From an uncultured Bacillota bacterium (GTDB taxonomy: Bacteria; Bacillota_I; Bacilli_A; RF39; UBA660), in NCBI GenBank assembly GCA_945928335.1, contig CAMENK010000003.1, positions 1 through 20,675 on the forward strand: DNA of 20,675 bases, written 5' to 3'. Under the pieces are notes generated by a model. It was not told where the DNA came from. It saw only the letters and a program-made list of their open reading frames with translations, and did no database searches. The translations under genes and the position numbers were made by a program. Shown here piece after piece: positions 1 through 7,363 of the stretch (its first letter is position 1; each line of letters opens with the position of its first letter).

Positions 1-243
1 CTAATTGTGACTGGTAGTATAACAATGATTCAAGCGATGATGCAAAAAGATGAAAGTTCTATAAAAAAAGCACAGAACTTACTAGTTAAGAAAATAATTG
101 TAGCTGTAATAGTATTTTTAATGGTGTCTATAACAAAAATGGTAATAGGTTTAGTTGCCGATGAAGGATGGACTACTTGTGCAAATTGTGCTTTTAATCC
201 ATCACAAGAAAACTGTGGTATAGAAAAGGTTCCAACGGGGTAG
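1..243 (+). CDS. Two-helix pilin-like T4SS protein (5' end missing)
   Basis: The reading frame is open to the left edge, so the start codon lies outside the window; the GTG at 7 is internal. What remains is the end of TM1, a charged loop containing the motif QKDESSIKKAQ, a second hydrophobic helix, and a tail with the cysteine pattern C-x2-C-x8-C. It aligns closely with the next gene, including a 35-bp stretch identical in DNA, so the two are recent tandem duplicates. Two hydrophobic helices around a short basic loop is the architecture of VirB2/TrbC-type T4SS pilin subunits, and the linked VirB4 and VirB6 genes support that reading. The pilin assignment rests on architecture and context; no specific family motif was recognised. 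Confidence 0.7.
   Translation, partial: LIVTGSITMIQAMMQKDESSIKKAQNLLVKKIIVAVIVFLMVSITKMVIGLVADEGWTTCANCAFNPSQENCGIEKVPTG
37..71 (+). repeat. Direct repeat copy 1 within pilin-like gene
   Basis: This 35-bp stretch is identical to positions 453-487. It encodes the end of TM1 and the charged loop, and shows recent duplication of, or gene conversion between, the first two pilin-like genes. Confidence 0.9.
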
Positions 244-248
244 AAAAT

Positions 249-665
249 ATGAAAAGAAAAAAAAGCAAGTTAGATTATAGACTCTTATATTTATTATTAT
301 TAGTTTTCCCAAATTCATTGATGGCTGCTGGTTCAGAATGGTGTACAGAACTAATGAGTGTTTGGAGTTTAATAGGATATTTAATTCAAATATTGTATGT
401 TATTGCACCTTTATTACTTATAGTTACTGGAAGTATAACACTAATAAAAGCAATGATGCAAAAAGATGAAAGTTCTATAAAAAAAGCTCAAAACGTATTA
501 ATTAAGAAAATAATAGCAGCTGTTGCGGTTTTCTTAGTAGTAACTATTACTAAAATTGTAGTTGGATTCATTGGAGATGAAGGATGGCAACAATGTGCAA
601 AATGTGCATTAAATCCAAAATCTGGAAGCTGTGAATTAAATATTTCTTCCAGTGCTGGATACTAA
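249..665 (+). CDS. Secreted two-helix pilin-like T4SS protein
   Basis: 138 residues. A basic N-terminus and hydrophobic stretch ending near MAAGSEW (about residues 1-27) look like a signal peptide. Two hydrophobic helices follow (about 38-62 and 84-108), separated by a Lys/Asp loop that should face the cytoplasm, then a hydrophilic tail. One cysteine (C32) precedes TM1 and three follow TM2 (C116, C119, C128), so all four should lie on the outer face and could form two disulfides. The layout matches VirB2/TrbC-type pilins. The gene starts 5 bp after its upstream paralogue; the ribosome site is a modest GGGG at 237-240. It is probably co-transcribed with the upstream gene. A minor membrane component rather than a polymerising pilin remains possible. 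Confidence 0.72.
   Translation: MKRKKSKLDYRLLYLLLLVFPNSLMAAGSEWCTELMSVWSLIGYLIQILYVIAPLLLIVTGSITLIKAMMQKDESSIKKAQNVLIKKIIAAVAVFLVVTITKIVVGFIGDEGWQQCAKCALNPKSGSCELNISSSAGY
453..487 (+). repeat. Direct repeat copy 2 within pilin-like gene
   Basis: Identical to positions 37-71 over 35 bp. The third pilin-like gene is diverged at the same place, so duplication of the first two is the more recent event. Confidence 0.9.
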
Positions 666-674
666 ATACAAAAT

Positions 675-707
675 TATAAATATAAATATTTGACATTTAT
701 ATTTATA
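675..707. repeat. 13-bp perfect A/T inverted repeat overlapping a -35 box
   Basis: The arms at 675-687 and 695-707 are exact reverse complements, with a 7-nt spacer holding most of the TTGACA -35 hexamer. The arms are all A/T and there is no T-run suited to termination, so an operator is more plausible than a terminator. In DNA this AT-rich it may also be chance. Confidence 0.4.
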
Positions 708-718
708 TATAATAAAAT
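690..718 (+). promoter_or_regulatory. SigA-type promoter for third pilin-like gene
   Basis: TTGACA at 690-695, a 17-bp spacer and TAAAAT at 713-718 form a near-consensus housekeeping promoter. The third pilin-like gene therefore has its own start of transcription inside the cluster, which could raise its level relative to its neighbours. Confidence 0.75.
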
Positions 719-744
719 TAAAATATTAGAAGGAGAGAAAAAAT

Positions 745-1131
745 ATGAATATGAATTTATTTTACTTATTAGCAGACGTCGAACAAATAAATATCTGTAG
801 CGGATTGAATATGGTATGGACAATATTTGGATATATTATTTTAGGGATCGAAGTAGTTGTTCCAATACTTTTAATAGTTTCAGGTATGATAACAATGGCT
901 CAAGCTGTTATGAAGCAAAAAGAGGAAGATATTAAGAAAGCTCAGAGTTTATTAGTTAAAAAGGTTATTGCAGCAGTAATTACATTTTTAATTATTGCAC
1001 TTACTAAGATGATAGTTAATTTAGTAACTAAAGATGAGAACTGGGCTAGTTGTGCTAAATGTGTATTTGATGTTAATGGTGCTGGATGTGGAATTATTTC
1101 TTCTGGAATTACTGTACCATCTGGTGATTAA
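745..1131 (+). CDS. Two-helix pilin-like T4SS protein
   Basis: 128 residues, preceded by a good ribosome site AAGGAG at 730-735. Two hydrophobic helices (about 24-50 and 72-96) flank a loop with KQKEEDIKKAQ, followed by a Cys-rich tail. Cysteines C18, C103, C106 and C115 repeat the one-before, three-after pattern of the two upstream paralogues, with the same C-x2-C-x8-C spacing. Unlike the second paralogue it has no obvious cleavable signal peptide; the short N-terminus before C18 would be exported without cleavage. It is the most diverged of the three and has a private promoter and terminator. The likely role is a pilin or pilus-base subunit of the T4SS-like machine. Confidence 0.72.
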   Translation: MNMNLFYLLADVEQINICSGLNMVWTIFGYIILGIEVVVPILLIVSGMITMAQAVMKQKEEDIKKAQSLLVKKVIAAVITFLIIALTKMIVNLVTKDENWASCAKCVFDVNGAGCGIISSGITVPSGD

Positions 1132-1143
1132 TAATGTTATTTT

Positions 1144-1170
1144 AAGGATAACCAAAAGGTTATCCTTTTT
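1144..1170 (+). terminator. Rho-independent terminator of the pilin-like unit
   Basis: A perfect 10-bp stem (1144-1153 with 1158-1167) and an AAAA loop, running into a T-run to 1170. It separates the pilin-like genes from the large downstream unit. The rest of the gap up to 1312 is AT-rich and holds no gene I can support. Confidence 0.9.
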
Positions 1171-1312
1171 ATAATTGCCAAGAATTTAATAATAATTGTG
1201 CATTTTTTAAACAATTTATTATTTATGGGATATGTCATAAATTTTAGATTATACGAGAAATTATTATAGAGAATTATAATAATATAATAAACTTGTTTTT
1301 TTGTGTTTTCAA

Positions 1313-1341
1313 TTGACAAAGTATTTGTATTTTTATAAAAT
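1313..1341 (+). promoter_or_regulatory. SigA-type promoter of the main T4SS-like operon
   Basis: TTGACA at 1313-1318, a 17-bp spacer and TAAAAT at 1336-1341. The ribosome site AGGTGG starts only 7 bp after the -10 box, so the predicted 5' leader is only about 10 nt. It is the only strong promoter I see for the seven genes ending at 11094. Confidence 0.8.
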
Positions 1342-1358
1342 GATAATAGGTGGTCTAC

Positions 1359-2732
1359 ATGAAAAAAAATATTAAAATATCATCAATATTATGTTTCTGC
1401 TTATTTATAATTATTTGTCCTTTGATAGTTAGAGCAGATGACAACGATTATTTATCTTCAAATGTTTTAGCTGATTATAAGTCACATACTATAACTTGTA
1501 GTTATGTGTATACTTCAAATCAGGCTGTCTCTGGAGAATCTGGGTCACAGACTATAAAAATTACATTTAAAAGTGCAATTATTGATGGTGATACATACAT
1601 GGACTCAACTAATGATGAGGGTTGGGAAGGAAGCAAAATGGAGGTTTGGAAATTAGAATCAGTTGATGCAAAAGATAACTTAATGAATCTTTCTATAGGT
1701 ACAGATTTAAATTATAATGACCTTGTTTATCCTAATGAATATGTTATAAAACCAGATGGTGCATTTCTTTATAGTGCAAATGAATTGCAAAAAATGGCTA
1801 ATGATAATGTTCCGCCTTCTGAAAAATATAAAGCAAATTATAATAATTGTCCATCTATAGTTATTGATGGTCATGGAGATAATAAAATATATTCAGTAAA
1901 ATATGCTGAATCAGCAATGACATCTAATGGATATGTAAAATTGACAAAAGAAGAAGATGCAAAGAATATTACAGATGATTCAGAGGGATATGATTCAGAA
2001 ATGAAACAAGCATATTCTATATGTTCGGTAGGAATTCCTTATACTGAAGGACAAACTATAATAAATTTAAAAGTTCGAGCATATGAAGATGGACAAATAA
2101 AAATTGCATTAGATGCAACAGAAGAAGATGATTTTAAGAGTATTTATCCAAATGATGATGTAATATGGCAGTCAAAATCCACAGAATTAGGTAAAACTGT
2201 AACAATTCGAAAGAGCGAATGGAATTCAATAAAGAATCAAATTGGATATGAAGAGTGCAAAAAGAATCCAAATATTACATTAACTGCAACTACATTAAAA
2301 GATAAAGATTCAGTTGGTGAGAATATAATTGGATTAGGCAAAGATGAAATTTCTGAAGAAATGGGCGGAATGGGTTCTATTGGAACAGGTACTGGTAATG
2401 TTAACATAGGTTCTTCAGATTGGAGTTGGGAGTTAGGCGGTGAAATAAGCCTAAATACTTCAACATGTAAACAATTATTAAGTAATGAATTAATAAACTT
2501 CATTCAAAATGCATGGACAATAGTTAAAGTTTTAGCAATTCTAATCACGATAGCACTAGGTATATTAGATTTTGTAAATGCAGCAAGTAAAGATAAAGAT
2601 ATACTTATGGAAAGCGTAAATAAGACTGTAAAAAGATTAGTATTAGTAATTATAATATTATTGATACCAACATTGATTGAAATAATAGGTGAACTTTTTG
2701 GCATTGAAGATATATTATGTGGCATTAAGTAG
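1359..2732 (+). CDS. Secreted ectodomain fused to a pilin-like two-helix module
   Basis: 457 residues; the ATG at 1359 is chosen because AGGTGG (1348-1353) sits 5 bp upstream and the in-frame GTG at 1350 lies inside that site. A signal peptide (about 1-25, ending near VRA) is followed by an ectodomain of about 330 residues with four cysteines (C47, C164, C222, C300) and a Gly/Ser-rich linker near 335-355. The last ~90 residues hold two hydrophobic helices around a Lys/Asp loop, bracketed by C370 and C454. This end resembles the small pilin-like proteins upstream in helix spacing, charged loop and flanking cysteines. I recognise no known family for the ectodomain. A tip adhesin or surface component carried on a pilin-type membrane module fits. 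First gene of the operon, 13 bp before the VirB6-like gene. Confidence 0.7.
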   Translation: MKKNIKISSILCFCLFIIICPLIVRADDNDYLSSNVLADYKSHTITCSYVYTSNQAVSGESGSQTIKITFKSAIIDGDTYMDSTNDEGWEGSKMEVWKLESVDAKDNLMNLSIGTDLNYNDLVYPNEYVIKPDGAFLYSANELQKMANDNVPPSEKYKANYNNCPSIVIDGHGDNKIYSVKYAESAMTSNGYVKLTKEEDAKNITDDSEGYDSEMKQAYSICSVGIPYTEGQTIINLKVRAYEDGQIKIALDATEEDDFKSIYPNDDVIWQSKSTELGKTVTIRKSEWNSIKNQIGYEECKKNPNITLTATTLKDKDSVGENIIGLGKDEISEEMGGMGSIGTGTGNVNIGSSDWSWELGGEISLNTSTCKQLLSNELINFIQNAWTIVKVLAILITIALGILDFVNAASKDKDILMESVNKTVKRLVLVIIILLIPTLIEIIGELFGIEDILCGIK

Positions 2733-2745
2733 AGAGGAGTAATTT

Positions 2746-4689
2746 ATGAATTTTTTTCAATTAGGATTAAGTTTTTCTGGATTTTCTGTACCTTTAATCA
2801 CAGAGTTATTTATATTAATTGACTGGGGAATTTATTCAATTGCGTGTGCAGCATTACAAGGATTTTTTGAAATTCTTCAAGTTTCATATGAACTATTCGG
2901 CTCTTCTTCCAGCGAAGGATGGGAAAAAGCTCATGCAATTATGAAAAGAATAATGGCATTAGGAGGAGTTTATGCATTATTTAGAGTCGGAATAATGATG
3001 ATTAACTACCTAATTGATCCAAGTAAATTAAGCGATGCTCAAAAAACGGGAACTAAAATTATAAAAAATATATTTATAGCAGCTGTTTTGCTTTTAAGCT
3101 CATCATTTATTTTTCAAAAACTGGGAGAATTTCAGAGATTGGTATTTGAAAGTAATTTAATTGAGAATATTATTTACGGAGAAAATGGTGAAAATAATAA
3201 AAAAACAATTAAGGAAAAAGCTAAATCTTTCACTAATAAAACATGGCAATTGTTTTTTACAAAAATTGAAGGAAAAAATGATGCTGAATGTAGTAAAAAT
3301 TATGCTCTTGTTTCACAAGGGCAAGCAGAAATAAGAGTATTAATTGGATGTCATTACAAATATTATGATTATTTTCCAATAGCGCCATTTATTGTTGGAA
3401 TACTTCTTATATATTATTTTGTAGTCTACTCCATTGAATTAGGTTCAAGAATGATAAAATTATTAGTATTGGAAATACTATCACCGATACCAATTATAAT
3501 GTCAATTGATCCTTCTTCAAAAAATAATTTAAATAATTTTGTTAAAACTTATATACCAATTTATCTACAAGTTTTTTTACGAGTAATAACGTTATATATG
3601 GCGCTAGCATTATGTAATATTGTATTGGGCGAACTACAAAGTTCAATATCATCTGGAACATTATTATTTGAAATTAATGATTTAAGTTTTTTTCTAAAAA
3701 TCATTGTTATTATAGGTATTTTTCAAGGTGCTAAAGAACTTCCAAAATTAGTACAAGAAGCCCTAGGCTTTAAGTTTGGAAGCGGTCCAGGTAATTTTAC
3801 TGGAGCATTAAAAGGTATTGTAGGCGGAACTGCTGGATTTATAGGTGGAACAGTAGCTGGTGCTGTTACTGGAGGAGTAGGTGGTGCTGTTGCTGGTGGC
3901 CTAAGAGGTGGCTATTCTGGTGCAAAAGATGGGTATCATTCTAAAAACTGGGGAGATAACATCAGTAAAACAGTTTCCAATATTGGTAGGTCGGGTGCAC
4001 TTGGAAAGGGATTCCATAATGCTGGCGGAATGATGCCATTTATTGGAGGAAGTATTGCTAATAAGTTTGGAGCACAAAATAGACATGACAAAACTATTGA
4101 TGATTATAAAAAAGCAATGGGTAAGGCTGATAAACAAATATCTAATGTTAATAGATCGGCTGAATTAAGAGAAAGACTAAATTCTACAATAAATGATGAA
4201 TTTACTAGACAATATGGAAATTTAGAAGAATTGATGTCAAAAGATCCTAATGTTAGAAAATGGGAAGAAGCAATTGCAATTAATCAATCAAATGGTTTTT
4301 ATCAGCAAGATGAAAGTTATAGAGAGTATGATTTACAACAACTACAAGCAGCAAAAGATAAAGTTCAACAAAATTACGAAAATTCAAGACAAGTTTATTT
4401 TAATGAACAAATAAATCTTGCCAATAGTGATAGAAATGATTTATCAGATGATACAAAGAACATTCAAAGAGAATTGCATAGATATAATTCATTTAATGAA
4501 GAAAATGGTATAAGTAATAGAGAAATTTCAAATTATGGAGATATGTCTAGAATTAGTAACTTAGATGCTGATCAAATAGTTAAATATGAAGATCAAATAA
4601 GGGATTTAAGAAAACAACAAAAAGATTTTGAAAATTCTAATTCAGTAAAAGCTTCAAAAGCCGCAGCCGAATATAAAAAAAGAAAATAA
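2746..4689 (+). CDS. VirB6/TrbL-like polytopic T4SS channel protein
   Basis: 647 residues with ribosome site AGGAG at 2735-2739. The N-terminal half is highly hydrophobic with about seven likely membrane segments (near 18-40, 68-90, 107-128, 210-232, 238-255, 270-295, 305-325). A hydrophilic loop of about 70 residues lies between the third and fourth, and an SPIPIIMSIDPSS-like turn follows the fifth. Next comes a Gly/Ala-rich stretch (about 345-395), then a long charged, helix-prone tail rich in Gln, Asn and Lys (about 420-647). Polytopic core, glycine-rich segment and soluble tail together are typical of VirB6/TrbL-type proteins of Gram-positive T4SS, thought to line the inner-membrane channel. 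Its place directly before PrgI- and VirB4-type genes supports the call. Confidence 0.85.
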   Translation: MNFFQLGLSFSGFSVPLITELFILIDWGIYSIACAALQGFFEILQVSYELFGSSSSEGWEKAHAIMKRIMALGGVYALFRVGIMMINYLIDPSKLSDAQKTGTKIIKNIFIAAVLLLSSSFIFQKLGEFQRLVFESNLIENIIYGENGENNKKTIKEKAKSFTNKTWQLFFTKIEGKNDAECSKNYALVSQGQAEIRVLIGCHYKYYDYFPIAPFIVGILLIYYFVVYSIELGSRMIKLLVLEILSPIPIIMSIDPSSKNNLNNFVKTYIPIYLQVFLRVITLYMALALCNIVLGELQSSISSGTLLFEINDLSFFLKIIVIIGIFQGAKELPKLVQEALGFKFGSGPGNFTGALKGIVGGTAGFIGGTVAGAVTGGVGGAVAGGLRGGYSGAKDGYHSKNWGDNISKTVSNIGRSGALGKGFHNAGGMMPFIGGSIANKFGAQNRHDKTIDDYKKAMGKADKQISNVNRSAELRERLNSTINDEFTRQYGNLEELMSKDPNVRKWEEAIAINQSNGFYQQDESYREYDLQQLQAAKDKVQQNYENSRQVYFNEQINLANSDRNDLSDDTKNIQRELHRYNSFNEENGISNREISNYGDMSRISNLDADQIVKYEDQIRDLRKQQKDFENSNSVKASKAAAEYKKRK

Positions 4690-4704
4690 GGAGGAAAGAG
4701 TAAA

Positions 4705-5013
4705 ATGTATTTAATACCTGCAAATAGTAAAAGTGGACAATTGATATTTAATTTTATGAGGCCAATGGATTTAGTGGTATTTCTTGTAGGATTGGCACTA
4801 ACAATAATTTTATTCTTAGCAATAGGTAATTCAAGTTTAGTAGCAACAATTATAAAACTAATTCCTATTGCTATTGGTGGTTTCTTAATTGTTCCGATTC
4901 CTAATTATCATAATGTTATGGAATTTACAAAAGATGCTATAAAATTTATGTTTAATAGAAGAGTATATTATTGGAAAGGATGGTGTGTAAGAAGTGAGTA
5001 CGGGGAAGAGTAA
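4705..5013 (+). CDS. PrgI/VirB3-like inner-membrane T4SS protein
   Basis: 102 residues with a strong AAGGAGG at 4688-4694. A short N-terminus with MRPMD leads into two closely spaced hydrophobic helices (about 22-42 and 48-66), then a basic segment ending in RRVYYWKGW. That ending, together with the size and the position directly before the VirB4 region, is characteristic of the PrgI family, the Gram-positive counterpart of VirB3. The family anchors or partners VirB4 at the membrane. The last 20 bp overlap the start of the next gene, suggesting coupled translation. Confidence 0.85.
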   Translation: MYLIPANSKSGQLIFNFMRPMDLVVFLVGLALTIILFLAIGNSSLVATIIKLIPIAIGGFLIVPIPNYHNVMEFTKDAIKFMFNRRVYYWKGWCVRSEYGEE

Positions 5014-5566
5014 AGTTGATGTAAAAAATCAAAGATATGCAGAAAACTGGCTACCAATTAAGTCTATTTTAAATGGATGTATTCAAACTGAAGATGGAAT
5101 GCAAGTGACAGGTGTAAAAGTCCAACCAAAAAACATATTTATTATGGATTATGATACACAAAAAAATGTAATATATAATTTAAGAAATTTATATAATACA
5201 CTTGATTATGAATTTTGGATTATAGTATCAGGAAGACCTGTAGATATTCATGTATATTTAAGCTCATTACAATTAATGTATAATAATGTAACTACACCAG
5301 TAATGAAGAAACTTGTTATGCAGGATATAAATAAAGCAAACTTATTTATGAGTAAAGAAGTAGGTGTAGTAGATACGGAATACTTTGTATTATTTAAAGA
5401 AAGAAGACCAGAAATAATACAAAAGAAAATACAAAATTTAGTAAGCGGTTTTGCAACTTGTGGACTTACAGCAAAACAAACAAGTAATGATGATTTAAGA
5501 GTTTTAATTGAAGGGTTCTTAAATGATAATAATAGAACAGAATTTGGGACGGTGATTACTGAATGA
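4994..5566 (+). CDS. TraC-like T4SS protein paired with VirB4
   Basis: 190 residues, no membrane helix. The start is GTG at 4994, inside the end of the PrgI-like gene; the GGAAAGGATGG-type site at 4974-4983 fits, and the first internal ATG is far downstream and would remove conserved-looking sequence. The layout ENWLPIKSILNG, then TEDGMQVTGVKVQP, then LYNTLDYEFWIIVSGRPVDI resembles the stand-alone TraC-like domain found beside or fused to VirB4 in Gram-positive and Patescibacteria T4SS. Its stop overlaps the VirB4 start in an ATGA (5563-5566), implying equal, coupled synthesis. The role is inferred: cytoplasmic partner of the VirB4 ATPase. Confidence 0.7.
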   Translation: MSTGKSKVDVKNQRYAENWLPIKSILNGCIQTEDGMQVTGVKVQPKNIFIMDYDTQKNVIYNLRNLYNTLDYEFWIIVSGRPVDIHVYLSSLQLMYNNVTTPVMKKLVMQDINKANLFMSKEVGVVDTEYFVLFKERRPEIIQKKIQNLVSGFATCGLTAKQTSNDDLRVLIEGFLNDNNRTEFGTVITE

Positions 5567-7347
5567 ATTTAAAAAGCCAATTAGCACCTAAAGGTTTAGA
5601 ATTTAGAGCAGGAGATATGGTTATTAGTGGAAAATATTGTTGCTTTTTAACAATAATTAGTTATCCTAAAATGATAAATGAAGGATATCTTGCAAATTTA
5701 ACTCAATATTCAGGAATTAAAATAGTAATTAAACACATACCAATCCAATTCTCAGTGTTATCAAAAATGTTAAATAAAGAAATAGCTGATATGAAAGTTA
5801 AATATAAAGATGAGCATGATAGAACTGCACAAGAAAAAATAAGACAAGATTATGAAAGTATAGAAAGTTTTATTAGTCAGTTAACTGCAACACAAGCTAG
5901 AATATTTGATTTTCAAATGCACGTAATGGTTCTTGCAGATAGTCAAGAAGAATTAGAAAATAAAAAAGTCCAAGTTAAAAACTATTTGGATGCAATGGGA
6001 ATGAAAGGTGTAGTATTAAGATTTGAACAAGAAAAAATCTTACAAAGCTGTTTGCCAATCTTTCCGCCAAATGACATTGAAGAAAGAATAGGAACACCTA
6101 TACCAAGTGTAACTATGAGCGCTATGTATCCATTCGTATTCGATAGTATAAAAGACCCTGGATTATCTTGTTTATTAGGAGTAGATTTCTCAGGTGGTAT
6201 AATTTTATTTAATCAATTTTTATATCAAATTAAAAAAGAATTTAATAGAAATAATGCTAACATGATTATGTTAGGTACTTCTGGTAGTGGTAAATCTACA
6301 GCAGCTAAATTATTATTAAGAACAAATATTAGAAATGGTCATAAAATAGTTGCAATTGACCCTGAAGGCGAATTAGAAGATATGACAAGATTATATGGCG
6401 GAGACTTCATTGATTTAGGTAAAGGTGGAAGATTTGGTATGATTAATCCACTTGAAGTAATACTTGATGCAGATGAAGAAGAAATGGCTGAAGGTTTAGG
6501 TTATACAATTTTAACTAGAACATTGCAAACTTTAAAAGCATTTATGAAATATTATAGTCCTGATATTGAAGAAGATGTACTAACACTATTTAGTGAAGTA
6601 ATGCAAGATACTTATGCAAGGTATAGAATTACTTCAGAAACAGATTTTAGTAAATTTTCTAGTGAAGATTATCCAACATTTGATGATGTATATGCAACAA
6701 TAAAAGGAAGACTTTTATCAATGACTGAAAGAACTCGTGAAAGAGAAGTAATGGAAAAACTTGAATTAAAAGTAAGACCATTGACAAAAGAGTTGCGTTA
6801 TTACTTTACTGGACATACTACAATAACTCCTGATAGTGACTTTATTGTATTTAATATAAAGGAATTAATGAATACTGATGCTAACATAAGAAACGCTTTA
6901 TTCTTTAATATTTTAAAACATGCATGGGGATTATGCCTAGATAAGTCTACTAATACGGTTTTAATGGTTGATGAAGCCCATACATTATTGGCCGATAAAA
7001 ATACTCTTGGTGCTGAGTTCTTAGCACAAGTTCAAAGAAGAAGCCGTAAATATAATACGGGTACAATAATTATTACACAACAACCTACTGACTTTGCTAG
7101 TCCAGAAGTTATAGTTCATGGTAAAGCAATATTTGATAATGCAAGTTATTATTTAATAATGGGATTAAAAAAACAAGCAGTTGAAGATTTAGGAAAACTT
7201 GTTGATTTAAATGATCAAGAAAAAGAATCTATTAAACGTTATAATCAAGGAGAAGCATTATTCGTATGCGGTTCAAGAAGAATGAGAATAAATGTAATAG
7301 TAACTCCTGAAGAATTAGAATCATTTGGTTCAGGTGGAGGTCTATAG
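5563..7347 (+). CDS. virB4: VirB4-family T4SS ATPase
   Basis: 594 residues. The N-terminal part begins LAPKGLEFRAGDM, as VirB4 proteins of Gram-positive bacteria do. The P-loop GTSGSGKST (residues 238-246, K244) binds ATP, Walker B is VLMVDEAH (D470, E471), and ITQQPTD near 504-512 matches the conserved Gln-containing motif after it. VirB4 energises pilus assembly and substrate movement at the cytoplasmic face. All ATPase motifs look intact, so the machine should be functional. It starts on the ATGA overlap with the TraC-like gene and is followed 16 bp later by the wall-hydrolase gene. A VirD4/TcpA coupling ATPase is excluded by the VirB4-type N-terminus. Confidence 0.93.
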   Translation: MNLKSQLAPKGLEFRAGDMVISGKYCCFLTIISYPKMINEGYLANLTQYSGIKIVIKHIPIQFSVLSKMLNKEIADMKVKYKDEHDRTAQEKIRQDYESIESFISQLTATQARIFDFQMHVMVLADSQEELENKKVQVKNYLDAMGMKGVVLRFEQEKILQSCLPIFPPNDIEERIGTPIPSVTMSAMYPFVFDSIKDPGLSCLLGVDFSGGIILFNQFLYQIKKEFNRNNANMIMLGTSGSGKSTAAKLLLRTNIRNGHKIVAIDPEGELEDMTRLYGGDFIDLGKGGRFGMINPLEVILDADEEEMAEGLGYTILTRTLQTLKAFMKYYSPDIEEDVLTLFSEVMQDTYARYRITSETDFSKFSSEDYPTFDDVYATIKGRLLSMTERTREREVMEKLELKVRPLTKELRYYFTGHTTITPDSDFIVFNIKELMNTDANIRNALFFNILKHAWGLCLDKSTNTVLMVDEAHTLLADKNTLGAEFLAQVQRRSRKYNTGTIIITQQPTDFASPEVIVHGKAIFDNASYYLIMGLKKQAVEDLGKLVDLNDQEKESIKRYNQGEALFVCGSRRMRINVIVTPEELESFGSGGGL

Positions 7348-7363
7348 TTAAATAGGTGGTAAA

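Noticed and set aside
1260..1283. 9-bp A/T inverted repeat in the gap before the main operon
   Set aside because: All A/T arms in very AT-rich DNA, no T-run and no link to the promoter elements; chance is the simpler explanation.
1350..1358. GTG start for the ectodomain-pilin fusion, and likewise GTG at 12300 and 17921
   Set aside because: In each case the GTG is part of an AGGTGG ribosome site placed 5 bp before a proper ATG, so the downstream ATG was used.
2237..2725. Minus-strand frames opposite the ectodomain fusion, VirB4, the SpoIID/C39 gene, the SDR gene and gerM
   Set aside because: They lack ribosome sites and recognisable protein features and lie opposite well-supported genes.
4994..5572. 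Use of TGA as tryptophan (Mycoplasma-type code)
   Set aside because: TGA is a stop only once among the complete genes, and an in-frame TAA lies two codons later, so stops alone do not exclude it. But Trp is TGG everywhere and no full-length gene contains TGA, which fits the standard code.
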